Source: CAWDZK01 sp963807005
GTDB lineage: Bacteria; Actinomycetota; Actinomycetes; JACCUZ01
DNA: 64,000 bases
NCBI GenBank assembly: GCA_963807005.1
Contig: CAWDZK010000002.1
Location: 118,874 to 182,873, forward strand
Direction: 5' to 3'
The position numbers and the translations under genes were made by a program. This document shows, piece by piece, positions 9,078-16,827 of the stretch; within the stretch, counting starts at the first letter, position 1, and every line of letters begins with the position of its first letter. The notes under the pieces were generated by a model. That model had not been told where the DNA came from. It made no database searches and saw only the letters and a program-made list of their open reading frames with translations.

Positions 9078-10079
9078 TCAGGCGTCGATGCGCAGGGGGA
9101 GGTCGAACAGCGGGAAGATCGCCGGGGTGTCGAGGAAGAACATGACGCCGTCGATCCCCCGCTCGCCCACCTCGAGCACCTGCAGCGACCAGGCGCTGAA
9201 GCCGCCGTCGGGGTCCGGCTTGTACTGCGCGAAGGCCGGCGAGCCGTTGGCTTGCACCGGCACCAGCCGCGACCCCGCGCAGGCGTAGCCGGGCCCGAGG
9301 CAGAAGGCCCGGATGTCGTCGTGGGTCTGCAGCCACAGCTCGTACGGCGGCATCGACCAGGAGGCCTCCTCGGTCAGCAGGGCCGTGAGCCGGTCCATGT
9401 CGTAGGACTCGAACGCCTCCACGTACCGCGCGAGCAGCCGACGCTTGTCCTCGTCCAGGTCCTGCGCAGCGGCAGCGTCGGGGTCGATGCGCCGGGCGGC
9501 GAGGGTGGCCCGGGCCCGCTGCAGGGCGCTGTTGACCGACGGCACCGAGGTGCCGAGCAGGTCGGCGACGTCGGCGGCGGACCAGGCCAGCACCTCGCGC
9601 AGCACCAGGACCGCACGCTGGTTGGGCGGCAGCAGCTGCAGCGCGGAGACGAACGCCAGCCGGATCGAGTCGCGCAGCTCGGCGATCGCAGCCGGGTCGG
9701 CGCTGCTGGGGATCACCCGAGCGTCCGGAACGGGCTGCAGCCAGGCCACCTCGGGCAGTGGTGCAGCAAGCCCGGCCTCGACGGTGCCGGCCGGTCCCAG
9801 GTCCATCGGGAGGGCCCGCCGCTTGCGGCCGTCGAGCATGTCGAAGCAGACGTTGGTGGCGATCTTGTACAGCCAGGACCGCATCGAGGACCGGCCCTCG
9901 AACTTCTCGACCGCCCTCCAGGCGCGGACCATCGTGTCCTGCACGGCGTCCTCGGCCTCGAAGGACGAGCCGAGCATCCGGTAGCAGTACCCGGTGAGCT
10001 CGGTCCGGTGCGCCTCCAGGCCGGGGTCCAGCTCGGGGCGCGCCGCCGGGACGGCCGCCTTGCTCGCGATCTCGGTCAT
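9078..10079 (-). CDS. ECF-type sigma factor with C-terminal SnoaL-like domain
   Basis: A 333-aa sigma-70 family factor. Region 2 is GYCYRMLGSSFEAEDAVQDTM followed by AWRAVEKFEGRSSMRSWLYK and IATNVCFDMLDG, and region 4 is LPPNQRAVLVLREVLAWSAA with a helix-turn-helix ADVADLLGTSVPSVNSALQR. After region 4 an extra domain of about 110 residues (YVEAFESYDMDRLTALLTEE, then WSMPPYELWLQTHDDIRAFC) has the SnoaL/NTF2-like pattern, as in SigG/SigJ-type ECF factors, where the extension modulates activity without a classical anti-sigma factor. None is encoded next to it. A GGAAGGG ribosome-binding site precedes the ATG and a TAGGGT box lies about 50 nt upstream. Confidence 0.87.
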   Translation of the reverse strand: MTEIASKAAVPAARPELDPGLEAHRTELTGYCYRMLGSSFEAEDAVQDTMVRAWRAVEKFEGRSSMRSWLYKIATNVCFDMLDGRKRRALPMDLGPAGTVEAGLAAPLPEVAWLQPVPDARVIPSSADPAAIAELRDSIRLAFVSALQLLPPNQRAVLVLREVLAWSAADVADLLGTSVPSVNSALQRARATLAARRIDPDAAAAQDLDEDKRRLLARYVEAFESYDMDRLTALLTEEASWSMPPYELWLQTHDDIRAFCLGPGYACAGSRLVPVQANGSPAFAQYKPDPDGGFSAWSLQVLEVGERGIDGVMFFLDTPAIFPLFDLPLRIDA

Positions 10080-10168
10080 GTCGCCCTTCCCCGCTCGTGC
10101 GCCGGCAACGTCCACCGACCCTCTCGGCAGCCACCCTAGGCCGAGCCTCCGACAGACCGCCTGCCAGA

Positions 10169-10870
10169 TCAGCCGTCGACGTGCCGCTGCATCCACTCGG
10201 CCAACGGCCGCACCGCCCGCCAGGCCGTGCGCACCTCGTCGAGTGCCTGCGGGCTCGCCAGCCAGTCCGGGGCGCCGTACCGGCGCGAGACCATCAGGGA
10301 CCGGTACCGCAGCAGGTCCAGTCTCGGGTGGTCGGCGGGGAAACCACGGGGCCGGGTCTTCGTCGGGTCGCCGTTCACCTCGAAGCCATCGGTCCGCAGC
10401 CGACCCACGACCTGCTCCAGCTCGGCGCCAGCGGCGGCGTCGTCGACGGCGGCGCGGAACCGCGTCACCTGCGCCGACTCGTGCGACCGCCACCCGCCGC
10501 CGGCGAGCAGGCCGTCCTTGTCGACCTGGACGTACCAGCCGATCCCGAGGGTGCCGTCCCCCACGAAGGCACCCTGGTGGGTCTTGTACGGGGTCTTGTC
10601 CTTGCTGAACCGGATGTCGCGGTACGGCCGGAACAGCTTGGCATCGCCGAACTCGTCGGCCAGCGCCGCCATCAGAGCGCGCATCGGGTCGCGGACCTCG
10701 GACTCCCAGACCACCTTGTGCTCGGCCCAGTAGGTCCTGCTGTTGTCGGCCTCGAGACCGGCGTAGAACTCCAGTGCGCGGTCGGAGAAACCAGTGAACG
10801 CCACTGCGTCGGTGGTGCCGGTGCTGTCGGTGCTGTCGGTGCTGTCGGTCGCGGAGGTGCTGCTGGCCAT
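10169..10870 (-). CDS. DUF2461 (TIGR02453) family protein
   Basis: A 233-aa protein of the TIGR02453/DUF2461 family. Recognisable blocks are FTGFSDRALEFYAGLEADN, WAEHKVVWESEVRDPMRALM, KLFRPYRDIRFSKDKTPYKT, GWYVQVDKDGLLAGGGWR and the C-terminal RRYGAPDWLASPQALDEV. The molecular role of the family is not established. The N-terminus carries a low-complexity STDSTDSTDST tract encoded by three perfect 9-bp repeats. The ATG at 10870 is the only start compatible with the conserved block. Confidence 0.82.
   Translation of the reverse strand: MASSTSATDSTDSTDSTGTTDAVAFTGFSDRALEFYAGLEADNSRTYWAEHKVVWESEVRDPMRALMAALADEFGDAKLFRPYRDIRFSKDKTPYKTHQGAFVGDGTLGIGWYVQVDKDGLLAGGGWRSHESAQVTRFRAAVDDAAAGAELEQVVGRLRTDGFEVNGDPTKTRPRGFPADHPRLDLLRYRSLMVSRRYGAPDWLASPQALDEVRTAWRAVRPLAEWMQRHVDG
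10821..10847. repeat. Three tandem 9-bp repeats (gtgctgtcg)
   Basis: Three perfect copies of gtgctgtcg encode the Asp-Ser-Thr repeat near the N-terminus of the DUF2461 protein. The in-frame unit length means copy-number changes would not break the gene. Confidence 0.85.
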
Positions 10871-10951
10871 CTGCTGACCCTGACACCGGCCGGTGCCACG
10901 GGCAACCCGGTGGGCCGTTTGCCGCTCCCGTCCGGATGGCAGGCTCTGGGC

Positions 10952-11494
10952 ATGACCGCAGCGGACAGCTTCCCCGACCCCTACCAGTTCCTCGAGCCCG
11001 TCCCCTCGTTCAGCGTCACCAGCGACGACCTCGCCGACGGCGAGGAGCTGAAGCCCCCGCAGCGCTCCGGAGCGATGGGCGTCGAGGGTGGCGAGGACCG
11101 CTCCCCGCAGCTGTCCTGGTCCGGCTTCCCCGACGGCACGCGCAGCTTCGCCGTCACCGTCTACGACCCTTGCGCGCCGACCGCCAGCGGGTTCTGGCAC
11201 TGGGCGGTCGCCGACGTCCCGGCCGAGGTGACGTCTCTCCCGGCCGGGGCCGGGGACCCGGGCGGCGACCTGCCCGCGCCGGCGTTCGCGCTGCGCAACG
11301 ACGCCGGAACCGTCGGGTACGTCGGTGCCGCGCCGCCGCCGGGGCACGGCACCCACCGCTACTACATCGTCGTGCACGCGGTCGACGTCGAGAGCCTCGG
11401 CCTGCCGCCGGACGCCAGCCCGGCCTACCTCGGCTTCAACCTCTCCCAGCACACCCTGGCCCGCGCGACGATCCTGGGTCGCTTCGGCCACTGA
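10952..11494 (+). CDS. YbhB/YbcL (PEBP/Raf kinase inhibitor-like) family protein
   Basis: A 180-aa phosphatidylethanolamine-binding-protein fold. Diagnostic blocks are DRSPQLSWSGFPDGTRSFAV, the anion-site motif TVYDPCAPTASGFWHWAVAD with the D-P and G-x-W-H-W elements, GTVGYVGAAPPPGHGTHRYY and the C-terminal LGFNLSQHTLARATILGRFG. Bacterial members bind small phosphorylated ligands and their role is mostly unknown. The ATG follows a CAGGCT box by 6 nt, so it may be leaderless. Confidence 0.9.
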   Translation: MTAADSFPDPYQFLEPVPSFSVTSDDLADGEELKPPQRSGAMGVEGGEDRSPQLSWSGFPDGTRSFAVTVYDPCAPTASGFWHWAVADVPAEVTSLPAGAGDPGGDLPAPAFALRNDAGTVGYVGAAPPPGHGTHRYYIVVHAVDVESLGLPPDASPAYLGFNLSQHTLARATILGRFGH

Positions 11495-11593
11495 GCCGCC
11501 GGACCCCACCCGCTGATCGTTCGACGTCGGGGTGCCGCCGCGGTCGCCGGTAGTTTCTGCCCCGACAGTCCAGCCACTAGAGAAGGAGAAGTC

Positions 11594-12385
11594 GTGGCCA
11601 CCTTCACCGGTTCCGACGAGCTGCGGGGCGCGGAGTTCGTCGACGCCGACCTGCGCGGCGCCCGGTTCGTCCGGGCTGACCTGTCCGGCGCCGTGATGCG
11701 CGCGGTCGATGTCCAGGGAGCGGACATCGACGCTCCATGGCTCTTCGACGGCGAGGGCTTCCTGCGCGTGAACGGCGTCGACGTGATCCCCTTGGTCGAG
11801 GCCGAGCTGAACCGCCGCTTTCCCGGCCGCGCCGACCGCCGCGCCGAGGATCCGGACGGCCTGCGCGCAGCCTGGGCCTCGCTCGAGCGCACCTGGGCGG
11901 CCACCCTCGATCGCGTCGCGGCGATGCCGGCGGGCACGGTCGACGTCTCGATGGGCGGCGAGTGGTCGTTCGCGCAGACACTGCGGCACCTGGTCATGGC
12001 CACGGACGTGTGGCTGGGCCGGGCGATCCTGGAGGTGGAGCAGCCGTACCACCCGATCGGCCAGCCGAACGTCGAGTACGAGACCGACGGCAACGACATG
12101 TCCGTCTTCACGACGGTCACACCCTCCTACCCCGAGGTGCTCGAGGTTCGCGCGGGACGTGTCGCCATGGTGCATGACTTCCTCGCCACCGTCACACCGG
12201 ACGAGCTCGCGGCGGCGCGCCGGAACCCGTGGGCGCCCGAGTACGAGGAGACCACCCTGTCGTGCCTGCACACGATCTTCCAGGAGGAGTGGGAGCACCA
12301 CCGCTTCGCCGTGCGCGACCTCGACGCGATCGAGGCGGAGTCCCACGCCGACGAGGCTGCCGGAACTGTCGGTCGTAGCCGATAG
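11594..12385 (+). CDS. Pentapeptide-DinB fusion protein
   Basis: A 263-aa protein with two parts. Residues 8-42 form about seven pentapeptide units (GAEFV DADLR GARFV RADLS and so on), giving a short right-handed beta-helix edge. From about residue 95 there is a DinB/YfiT-like four-helix bundle: WASLERTWAATLDRVAAMPA, then SFAQTLRHLVMATDVWLGRA with a metal-type His, and LHTIFQEEWEHHRFAVRDLD with further His residues. DinB-fold enzymes often use mycothiol or bacillithiol. The GTG start has an excellent AGAAGGAGAA ribosome-binding site. The EVE gene follows after 9 nt and may be cotranscribed. Confidence 0.85.
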   Translation: MATFTGSDELRGAEFVDADLRGARFVRADLSGAVMRAVDVQGADIDAPWLFDGEGFLRVNGVDVIPLVEAELNRRFPGRADRRAEDPDGLRAAWASLERTWAATLDRVAAMPAGTVDVSMGGEWSFAQTLRHLVMATDVWLGRAILEVEQPYHPIGQPNVEYETDGNDMSVFTTVTPSYPEVLEVRAGRVAMVHDFLATVTPDELAAARRNPWAPEYEETTLSCLHTIFQEEWEHHRFAVRDLDAIEAESHADEAAGTVGRSR

Positions 12386-12394
12386 AACTGCCCT

Positions 12395-12853
12395 ATGGGG
12401 ACGATCGCGCGCTACTGGGTCAACACGGTCAGCCTGGACCACGTCCGGATCGCGGTGGCGGGTGGGTTCACCCAGGCCGGCCACGGGTCGCGGTCCCGAC
12501 TGGGTCGGCTGCGCCCGGGCGACGGGCTGGCCTTCTACTCGCCGCGGACGTCGTTCGAGAACGGCGACCCGCTGCAGCAGTTCTCGGCGCTGGGCATGGT
12601 CACCGGCGACGAGCCGTACCAGGTCGAGATGTCAGCCGACGTCCACCCGTGGCGGACCGCGGTGCGGTTCCTGCCTTCCAGGCCGGCAGCCGCCCGCCCG
12701 CTACTGGGACGGCTGTCGTTCGTCCCTGACCCGGAGCGCTGGGGGCTGCCGTTCCGACGGGGCCTCTTCGAGGTGTCGGAGGCGGACTTCGGAACCATCG
12801 CGGCCGAGATGGGCGCCGCCTGGCCGGTGGACGCCGACGTGATGGCGTCCTGA
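12395..12853 (+). CDS. EVE-domain protein
   Basis: A 152-aa EVE (PUA-like) domain protein. It starts with RYWVNTVSLDHVRIAVAGGF, followed by LGRLRPGDGLAFYSPRTSFE and ALGMVTGDEPYQVEM, ending in LSFVPDPERWGLPFRRGLFE. The family is predicted to bind modified bases in RNA or DNA and shares the fold of YTH and PUA domains. It lies 9 nt downstream of the DinB gene. A TAGAACT sequence just upstream of the ATG could also give a separate leaderless transcript. Confidence 0.82.
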   Translation: MGTIARYWVNTVSLDHVRIAVAGGFTQAGHGSRSRLGRLRPGDGLAFYSPRTSFENGDPLQQFSALGMVTGDEPYQVEMSADVHPWRTAVRFLPSRPAAARPLLGRLSFVPDPERWGLPFRRGLFEVSEADFGTIAAEMGAAWPVDADVMAS

Positions 12854-12863
12854 CCCCAGGCCG

Positions 12864-13946
12864 TCAGGCGGCGAGGTGGCGGTCCAGGAACCGCACGGTG
12901 CGGCGCATGGACAGGGGCCACTGCGGCCCGAACGCGTGCTCCTCGCCCGGGTAGACGAACAACCGGGCGTCCCGGTCGGCGGCGCGCAGGGCGCGCATGG
13001 TCGCCCTGCTCCAGCGGATCGGACAGCTGTCGTCGGACGTGCCGTGGTGGATGAGCACCGGCTCGGTGATCCGGTCGACGTACGTCCGCGGGCTGACCCC
13101 GCGCCAGAACTCCGGCGCGTCCGCCGGCTCGCCGTACCGGGCGATGATCCGGCGGGCGACCTCGCCGCGCTCCGGCCGGGTCCATCGCTCGAAGTTGTCG
13201 ACCGTGTCGGAGCTGACCGGCGCGAACGCCACCGCGGCGTCGACCAGGCCGGGCTGGGCGACCAGCACGTTGTAGAGCACGCCGCCGCCCATCGACCGTC
13301 CGACGAGACCGATCCGGTCACCGTCCAGGTAGGGCAGCGACGACTTCTGCACCGCCAGCACGGCGTTGATCGCGTCGACCGTGTAGCCGAGGCGGAGCCG
13401 CTCCTCGGCCCCGGGCGCCGGGTCGGAGCCGGCGTGGCCGCGGTAGTCGACGTGCAGCGCCACGTAGCCGCGGCGGGCGAGGTAGTCCTGCTCGCGCGCG
13501 AGTCCCTGGCCGGTGACGTACACGTCCGGGTCGATGTAGCCGTGCAGCAGGACCGCCACCGGGAACGGCCCGCTCCCGGCGGGCACGTTCATGACCCCGG
13601 AGATGCGCAGGTCCCCGCTGCGGAAGGTGACCGAGTAGCGCGTGTACGCAGAGGTGCGGGCCAGCACCCCACGGGTGCGCAGCGCGCGGCCGTCGTACTC
13701 CCGGGCCATCAGCGCCGGTAGCGACACCGGGTCGACGACGGCCGGCGAACTCTGGAGCGCCTCCCCTGACGCCGCAACTGACGGCCCGGACGACGACCCG
13801 GGCGGCGAGGCCGGATCTTCCGTCGGCAGTGCCGACGAGCCGCCCACCGCCGGCCCGGACGCGCTCCCCCCGTCCGACGTGCAGCCGGCCACCACTGCGA
13901 GCGACAGCGCAGCGAGCACCCTGGGCACCCAGGTCAGCCGGCTCAT
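12864..13946 (-). CDS. Lipoprotein alpha/beta hydrolase (prolyl oligopeptidase-like)
   Basis: A 360-aa exported lipoprotein. A lipobox VVAGC (Cys near residue 21) follows a hydrophobic signal sequence, then a Ser/Pro/Gly-rich linker to about residue 65. The rest is an alpha/beta hydrolase: PVAVLLHGYIDPDVYVTGQG, the nucleophile elbow GLVGRSMGGGVLYN near residue 210, an acidic residue in HHGTSDDSCPIRW and a catalytic His in PGEEHAFGPQWPLS. Such secreted peptidase_S9/dienelactone-hydrolase-like enzymes cleave esters or short peptides; the substrate is unknown. The ATG overlaps the stop of the upstream methyltransferase by 4 nt. Confidence 0.85.
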   Translation of the reverse strand: MSRLTWVPRVLAALSLAVVAGCTSDGGSASGPAVGGSSALPTEDPASPPGSSSGPSVAASGEALQSSPAVVDPVSLPALMAREYDGRALRTRGVLARTSAYTRYSVTFRSGDLRISGVMNVPAGSGPFPVAVLLHGYIDPDVYVTGQGLAREQDYLARRGYVALHVDYRGHAGSDPAPGAEERLRLGYTVDAINAVLAVQKSSLPYLDGDRIGLVGRSMGGGVLYNVLVAQPGLVDAAVAFAPVSSDTVDNFERWTRPERGEVARRIIARYGEPADAPEFWRGVSPRTYVDRITEPVLIHHGTSDDSCPIRWSRATMRALRAADRDARLFVYPGEEHAFGPQWPLSMRRTVRFLDRHLAA

Positions 13947-14560
13947 GGCGAGACGGCGACACCGAGCGACTCCGCTGCGAGGAAACGTGGGGCACCCTTC
14001 TCGTAGAACACGTCCAGCTCCACCACCTCGAAGCCGGCCCGCTCGAGCATCGGCACCACCGGGCGGGTGAGATGGCAGCCGCCGGCCACCCGCTTCTGCA
14101 CCGGTTCGAGGCGGTGCTGCCAGCGGCGAACCCCGTCGTCCGGTGCGAGCCCGTGCTCGACGAAGTGCAGCCCAGCGCCGGGGCGCAGCACCCGGCGCAG
14201 CTCGGCCAGCGCGGCCGCGACGTCCGGGATCGTGCACATGGTCCAGGTCGACAGCGCGGCGTCGAAGGAGTCGTCGGCGAAGGGGAGCCGCTGCCCGTCC
14301 CGCCCGGCCCGGCGCACCCGCACCGGGGAGGCCGCCAGCCGCCGGCCGGCGAGCTGCCAGGCGGTGTCGACCGGTTCGACCGCGTCCACGGACACGACCG
14401 ACGGCGGGTAGTACGGCACGTTGAGACCCGAGCCGAACCCGATCTCCACGACCTCGCCGGACAGCCCGGCGCACACCCGTCGCCGGGTGTCGGTGGTGCT
14501 GCGCGGCCCGCACGCCCGGTCGATCACGCGGGGCAGCACCTGCTCGCCGTAGAAACCCAT
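13943..14560 (-). CDS. Class I SAM-dependent methyltransferase
   Basis: A 205-aa Methyltransf_11-type enzyme. The core motifs are VVEIGFGSGLNVPYYPPSVV (motif I, about residues 36-55), VDAVEPVDTAW, LPFADDSFDAALSTWTMCTI and LRRVLRPGAGLHFVEHGLAP. This profile matches the small phospholipid/ubiquinone-like methyltransferases common in actinobacteria; the acceptor is unknown. It forms a two-gene operon with the lipoprotein hydrolase (ATGA overlap). A TACGGT box 6 nt before the ATG indicates a leaderless transcript. Confidence 0.85.
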   Translation of the reverse strand: MGFYGEQVLPRVIDRACGPRSTTDTRRRVCAGLSGEVVEIGFGSGLNVPYYPPSVVSVDAVEPVDTAWQLAGRRLAASPVRVRRAGRDGQRLPFADDSFDAALSTWTMCTIPDVAAALAELRRVLRPGAGLHFVEHGLAPDDGVRRWQHRLEPVQKRVAGGCHLTRPVVPMLERAGFEVVELDVFYEKGAPRFLAAESLGVAVSP

Positions 14561-14566
14561 GGCCCG

Positions 14567-14572
14567 ACCGTA
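14567..14572 (-). promoter_or_regulatory. -10 box of leaderless methyltransferase-hydrolase operon
   Basis: On the minus strand TACGGT is followed by 6 nt and the ATG at 14560. Confidence 0.55.
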
Positions 14573-14623
14573 CGTCGCGAGGCGCAGGGGTGTTGGGGGC
14601 CGCCGGGCCGGGCACAGGGAGCC

Positions 14624-15070
14624 ATGGCGCGCGTCAGCAGGTACATCGAGGCCCCGGTCGACGACGTGTGGAAGGTGCTGGAGGACGCCTGGACCTACGC
14701 GAACTGGGTCGTCGGCACCGTGAAGATCCGCGACGTCGACCGCAACTGGCCCGATCCCGGCAGCAGGCTGCACCACGGAGTCGGGCTCTGGCCGCTGACG
14801 ATCGAGGACGACACCCAGGTGCTCGAGTGCGAGCCGAAGCGCCGTCTGCTGATGCAGGCCCGCGGCTGGCCGGCCGGCGAGGCGACCGTGGAGCTGGTCC
14901 TGCACGACGAGGGTGACCGGACCCGGGTCGAGATGGACGAGGTGCCGACCAGCGGCCCGGGCGCCTGGCTGCACAACCGGCTCCTGGACCGGGTCGGTGC
15001 CCTGCGCCTGGCGGAGACACTGGACCGGCTGCGGCGGCTGGTGGAGGGACACCGCCGGGACGGGCGGTGA
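14624..15070 (+). CDS. SRPBCC (polyketide cyclase/START-like) family protein
   Basis: A 148-aa protein with the SRPBCC hydrophobic-pocket fold: the N-terminal strand and helix SRYIEAPVDDVWKVLEDAWT, then YANWVVGTVKIRDVDRNWPD, a central ECEPKRRLLMQARGWPAGEA and a C-terminal helix NRLLDRVGALRLAETLDRLR. This type of domain binds lipids or polyketide-like ligands. The ATG has an AGGGAG ribosome-binding site. It is convergent with the FAD oxidoreductase. Confidence 0.85.
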   Translation: MARVSRYIEAPVDDVWKVLEDAWTYANWVVGTVKIRDVDRNWPDPGSRLHHGVGLWPLTIEDDTQVLECEPKRRLLMQARGWPAGEATVELVLHDEGDRTRVEMDEVPTSGPGAWLHNRLLDRVGALRLAETLDRLRRLVEGHRRDGR

Positions 15071-15101
15071 CCGGGCTGCCGACCACCGACGGCCGCGCCG
15101 G

Positions 15102-16685
15102 TCAGGACAGCCGGCGCTGCGCCCAGCCCACCGAGGCGTCGTAGACCCGTCGACCGACTCGCGCCCGCCGCAGCGCGGCGCGCGCCGCGTTCGCACCGCA
15201 CGCGCCGTGCACCCCTCCTCCGGGGTGCGCCGAGGACCCTGCCAGGAAGAGGCCGGGGACGAAGGTGTCCGGGCGGCCCAGCCCCGGCGTGGGCCGGAAC
15301 ACCAGCTGCTGGTGCAGCGCGGCGGTGCCGCCTCCGAGGGCACCACCGTCGAGCGCGCGGTCGCTCGCCTCCAGGTCGGCGGAGGACTGCACCGACCGGC
15401 CCACCACCAGGTCGCGGAACCCGGGAGCCTGGCGCTCGACCTCGTCCTCGATCCGCTCGGCGAACGCGGAGACGACCTCCGGGGCGTGTGCGCCGTGCGG
15501 GAGGTGGGCGTAGGCCCACACCGACTCGGTGCCGGCCGGTGACCGGGACGGGTCGGTAGTGGTCATCTGGCCGAGCAGGACGAACGGTCGTTCGGGCACC
15601 CGGGACGTGGCCAGCTCGAACGCGACCCGGCTGAGGTCGTCCAGGCCGCCGCCGAGGTGCACCGTCCCGGCACCCGCCAAGTGCTCGTTGCGCCACGGGA
15701 TGGGGGCCGAGGTCGCCCAGTTCACCTTGACCGTCCCACTGTCCCAGTCGAACCGGTCGAGGTCGCTCCGCAGCCGCGCCGGAAGCCGGTCGGTGCCGAC
15801 GAGCGAGCGGAACAGGTGCGGCGCCGGTACGTCGGCGAGCACCGTGGCCGCCTCCAGCCGCTCTCCCGAGCCGAGCTCCACGCCAGTCACGCCGTCGGGG
15901 CCGAGCAGCACGGAGGTCACCCGGGCCGCGCAGCGCAGCTCGCCCCCACGGGTGCGCAGCCGGGACACCAGCGCGTCGGTCAGCCTGCCGGAGCCGCCGC
16001 GCGGGACGGGGAACCCCCGCGTCTGGCCGAGCATCGCCAGCAGCAGCCCGTAGACAGCCCCGATGGCCGACTCCGGGCCGAGGTCGGTGTGCATGGTGTT
16101 GCCGGCGACGAGCATCGCAGCGCCCTCCCCGGCGAACTGCTCCTGCACGAAGGTCCGGGTCGGCAGCACCCCCAGCCGGGCAGCCCGCACCGCTCGCGCG
16201 GGGCCGAGCCGGCGGGCGAGCGAGAGCCCCGCGCGCACCGGGGGGAACGGCCGGAACAGGGCGTCCAGCGCGGGCTGCTCGATCTCCTGCCACTGGGCCA
16301 CTGCCGCGCGCCACGCAGCACCGTCTCCGGCTGCGAACTGCTCCACGCTCGCTGCGGTCTCGTCGAGGTCACGGGAGAGCACGACGGCCCGGCCGTCGTC
16401 GAACGCGTGCCCGAGGACCAGCGGCGCGTGCTCCCACGACAGGCCGTGCTGGTCGAGCCCCATGGCCGTCAGCACGGGGGACGCCGCGGCGAGGGGGTAG
16501 AAGGCGCTGAAGCGGTCGGCCGTGTAGCCGGGCACCGGATGGTCGCTCGCGCTGCGGACGGCGCCTCCGGGCTCCTCCTGCTCCTCGAGCAGGACGACGC
16601 TCCAGCCCGCATCGACGAGAAGGTTGGCGGCCACCAGCCCGTTCGGCCCCGCCCCGACCACGACCGCGTCGTACCTGAACGCCAC
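15102..16685 (-). CDS. Phytoene-dehydrogenase-like FAD oxidoreductase (CrtI/PYROXD2-like)
   Basis: A 527-aa flavoprotein. The N-terminal Rossmann fingerprint is DAVVVGAGPNGLVAANLL with the acidic ribose-binding residue in VVLLEEQEEPGGAV. The C-terminal FAD-binding block is LFLAGSSAHPGGGVHGACGA, typical of phytoene desaturase relatives. True CrtI enzymes are similar in length, but this sequence has the AHPGGGVHGACG form of the NAD(P)/FAD-dependent oxidoreductases close to PYROXD2, so a direct role in carotenoid desaturation is uncertain despite the lycopene cyclase genes 8 kb away. The start is a GTG with GGGAGG upstream. It is divergent from the alcohol dehydrogenase. Confidence 0.8.
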   Translation of the reverse strand: MAFRYDAVVVGAGPNGLVAANLLVDAGWSVVLLEEQEEPGGAVRSASDHPVPGYTADRFSAFYPLAAASPVLTAMGLDQHGLSWEHAPLVLGHAFDDGRAVVLSRDLDETAASVEQFAAGDGAAWRAAVAQWQEIEQPALDALFRPFPPVRAGLSLARRLGPARAVRAARLGVLPTRTFVQEQFAGEGAAMLVAGNTMHTDLGPESAIGAVYGLLLAMLGQTRGFPVPRGGSGRLTDALVSRLRTRGGELRCAARVTSVLLGPDGVTGVELGSGERLEAATVLADVPAPHLFRSLVGTDRLPARLRSDLDRFDWDSGTVKVNWATSAPIPWRNEHLAGAGTVHLGGGLDDLSRVAFELATSRVPERPFVLLGQMTTTDPSRSPAGTESVWAYAHLPHGAHAPEVVSAFAERIEDEVERQAPGFRDLVVGRSVQSSADLEASDRALDGGALGGGTAALHQQLVFRPTPGLGRPDTFVPGLFLAGSSAHPGGGVHGACGANAARAALRRARVGRRVYDASVGWAQRRLS

Positions 16686-16827
16686 CTGGACCTCCCGCCC
16701 TCCACCCTGCCCTGCCCGGATCCAGCACATCGAACCGGCCCGGCGATGCGTGAGCGGGCGACGTCGGGGTACGCGCGGGTCGGCGACCCGATCATCCCCA
16801 CACCCCGAGCACCGCGAGGAGCAGCCC

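Noticed and set aside
10169..12484. A 771-codon minus-strand open frame covering the PEBP and DinB genes
   Set aside because: Only its 3' third (to 10870) matches a family (DUF2461). The upstream part is antisense to two well-supported plus-strand genes.
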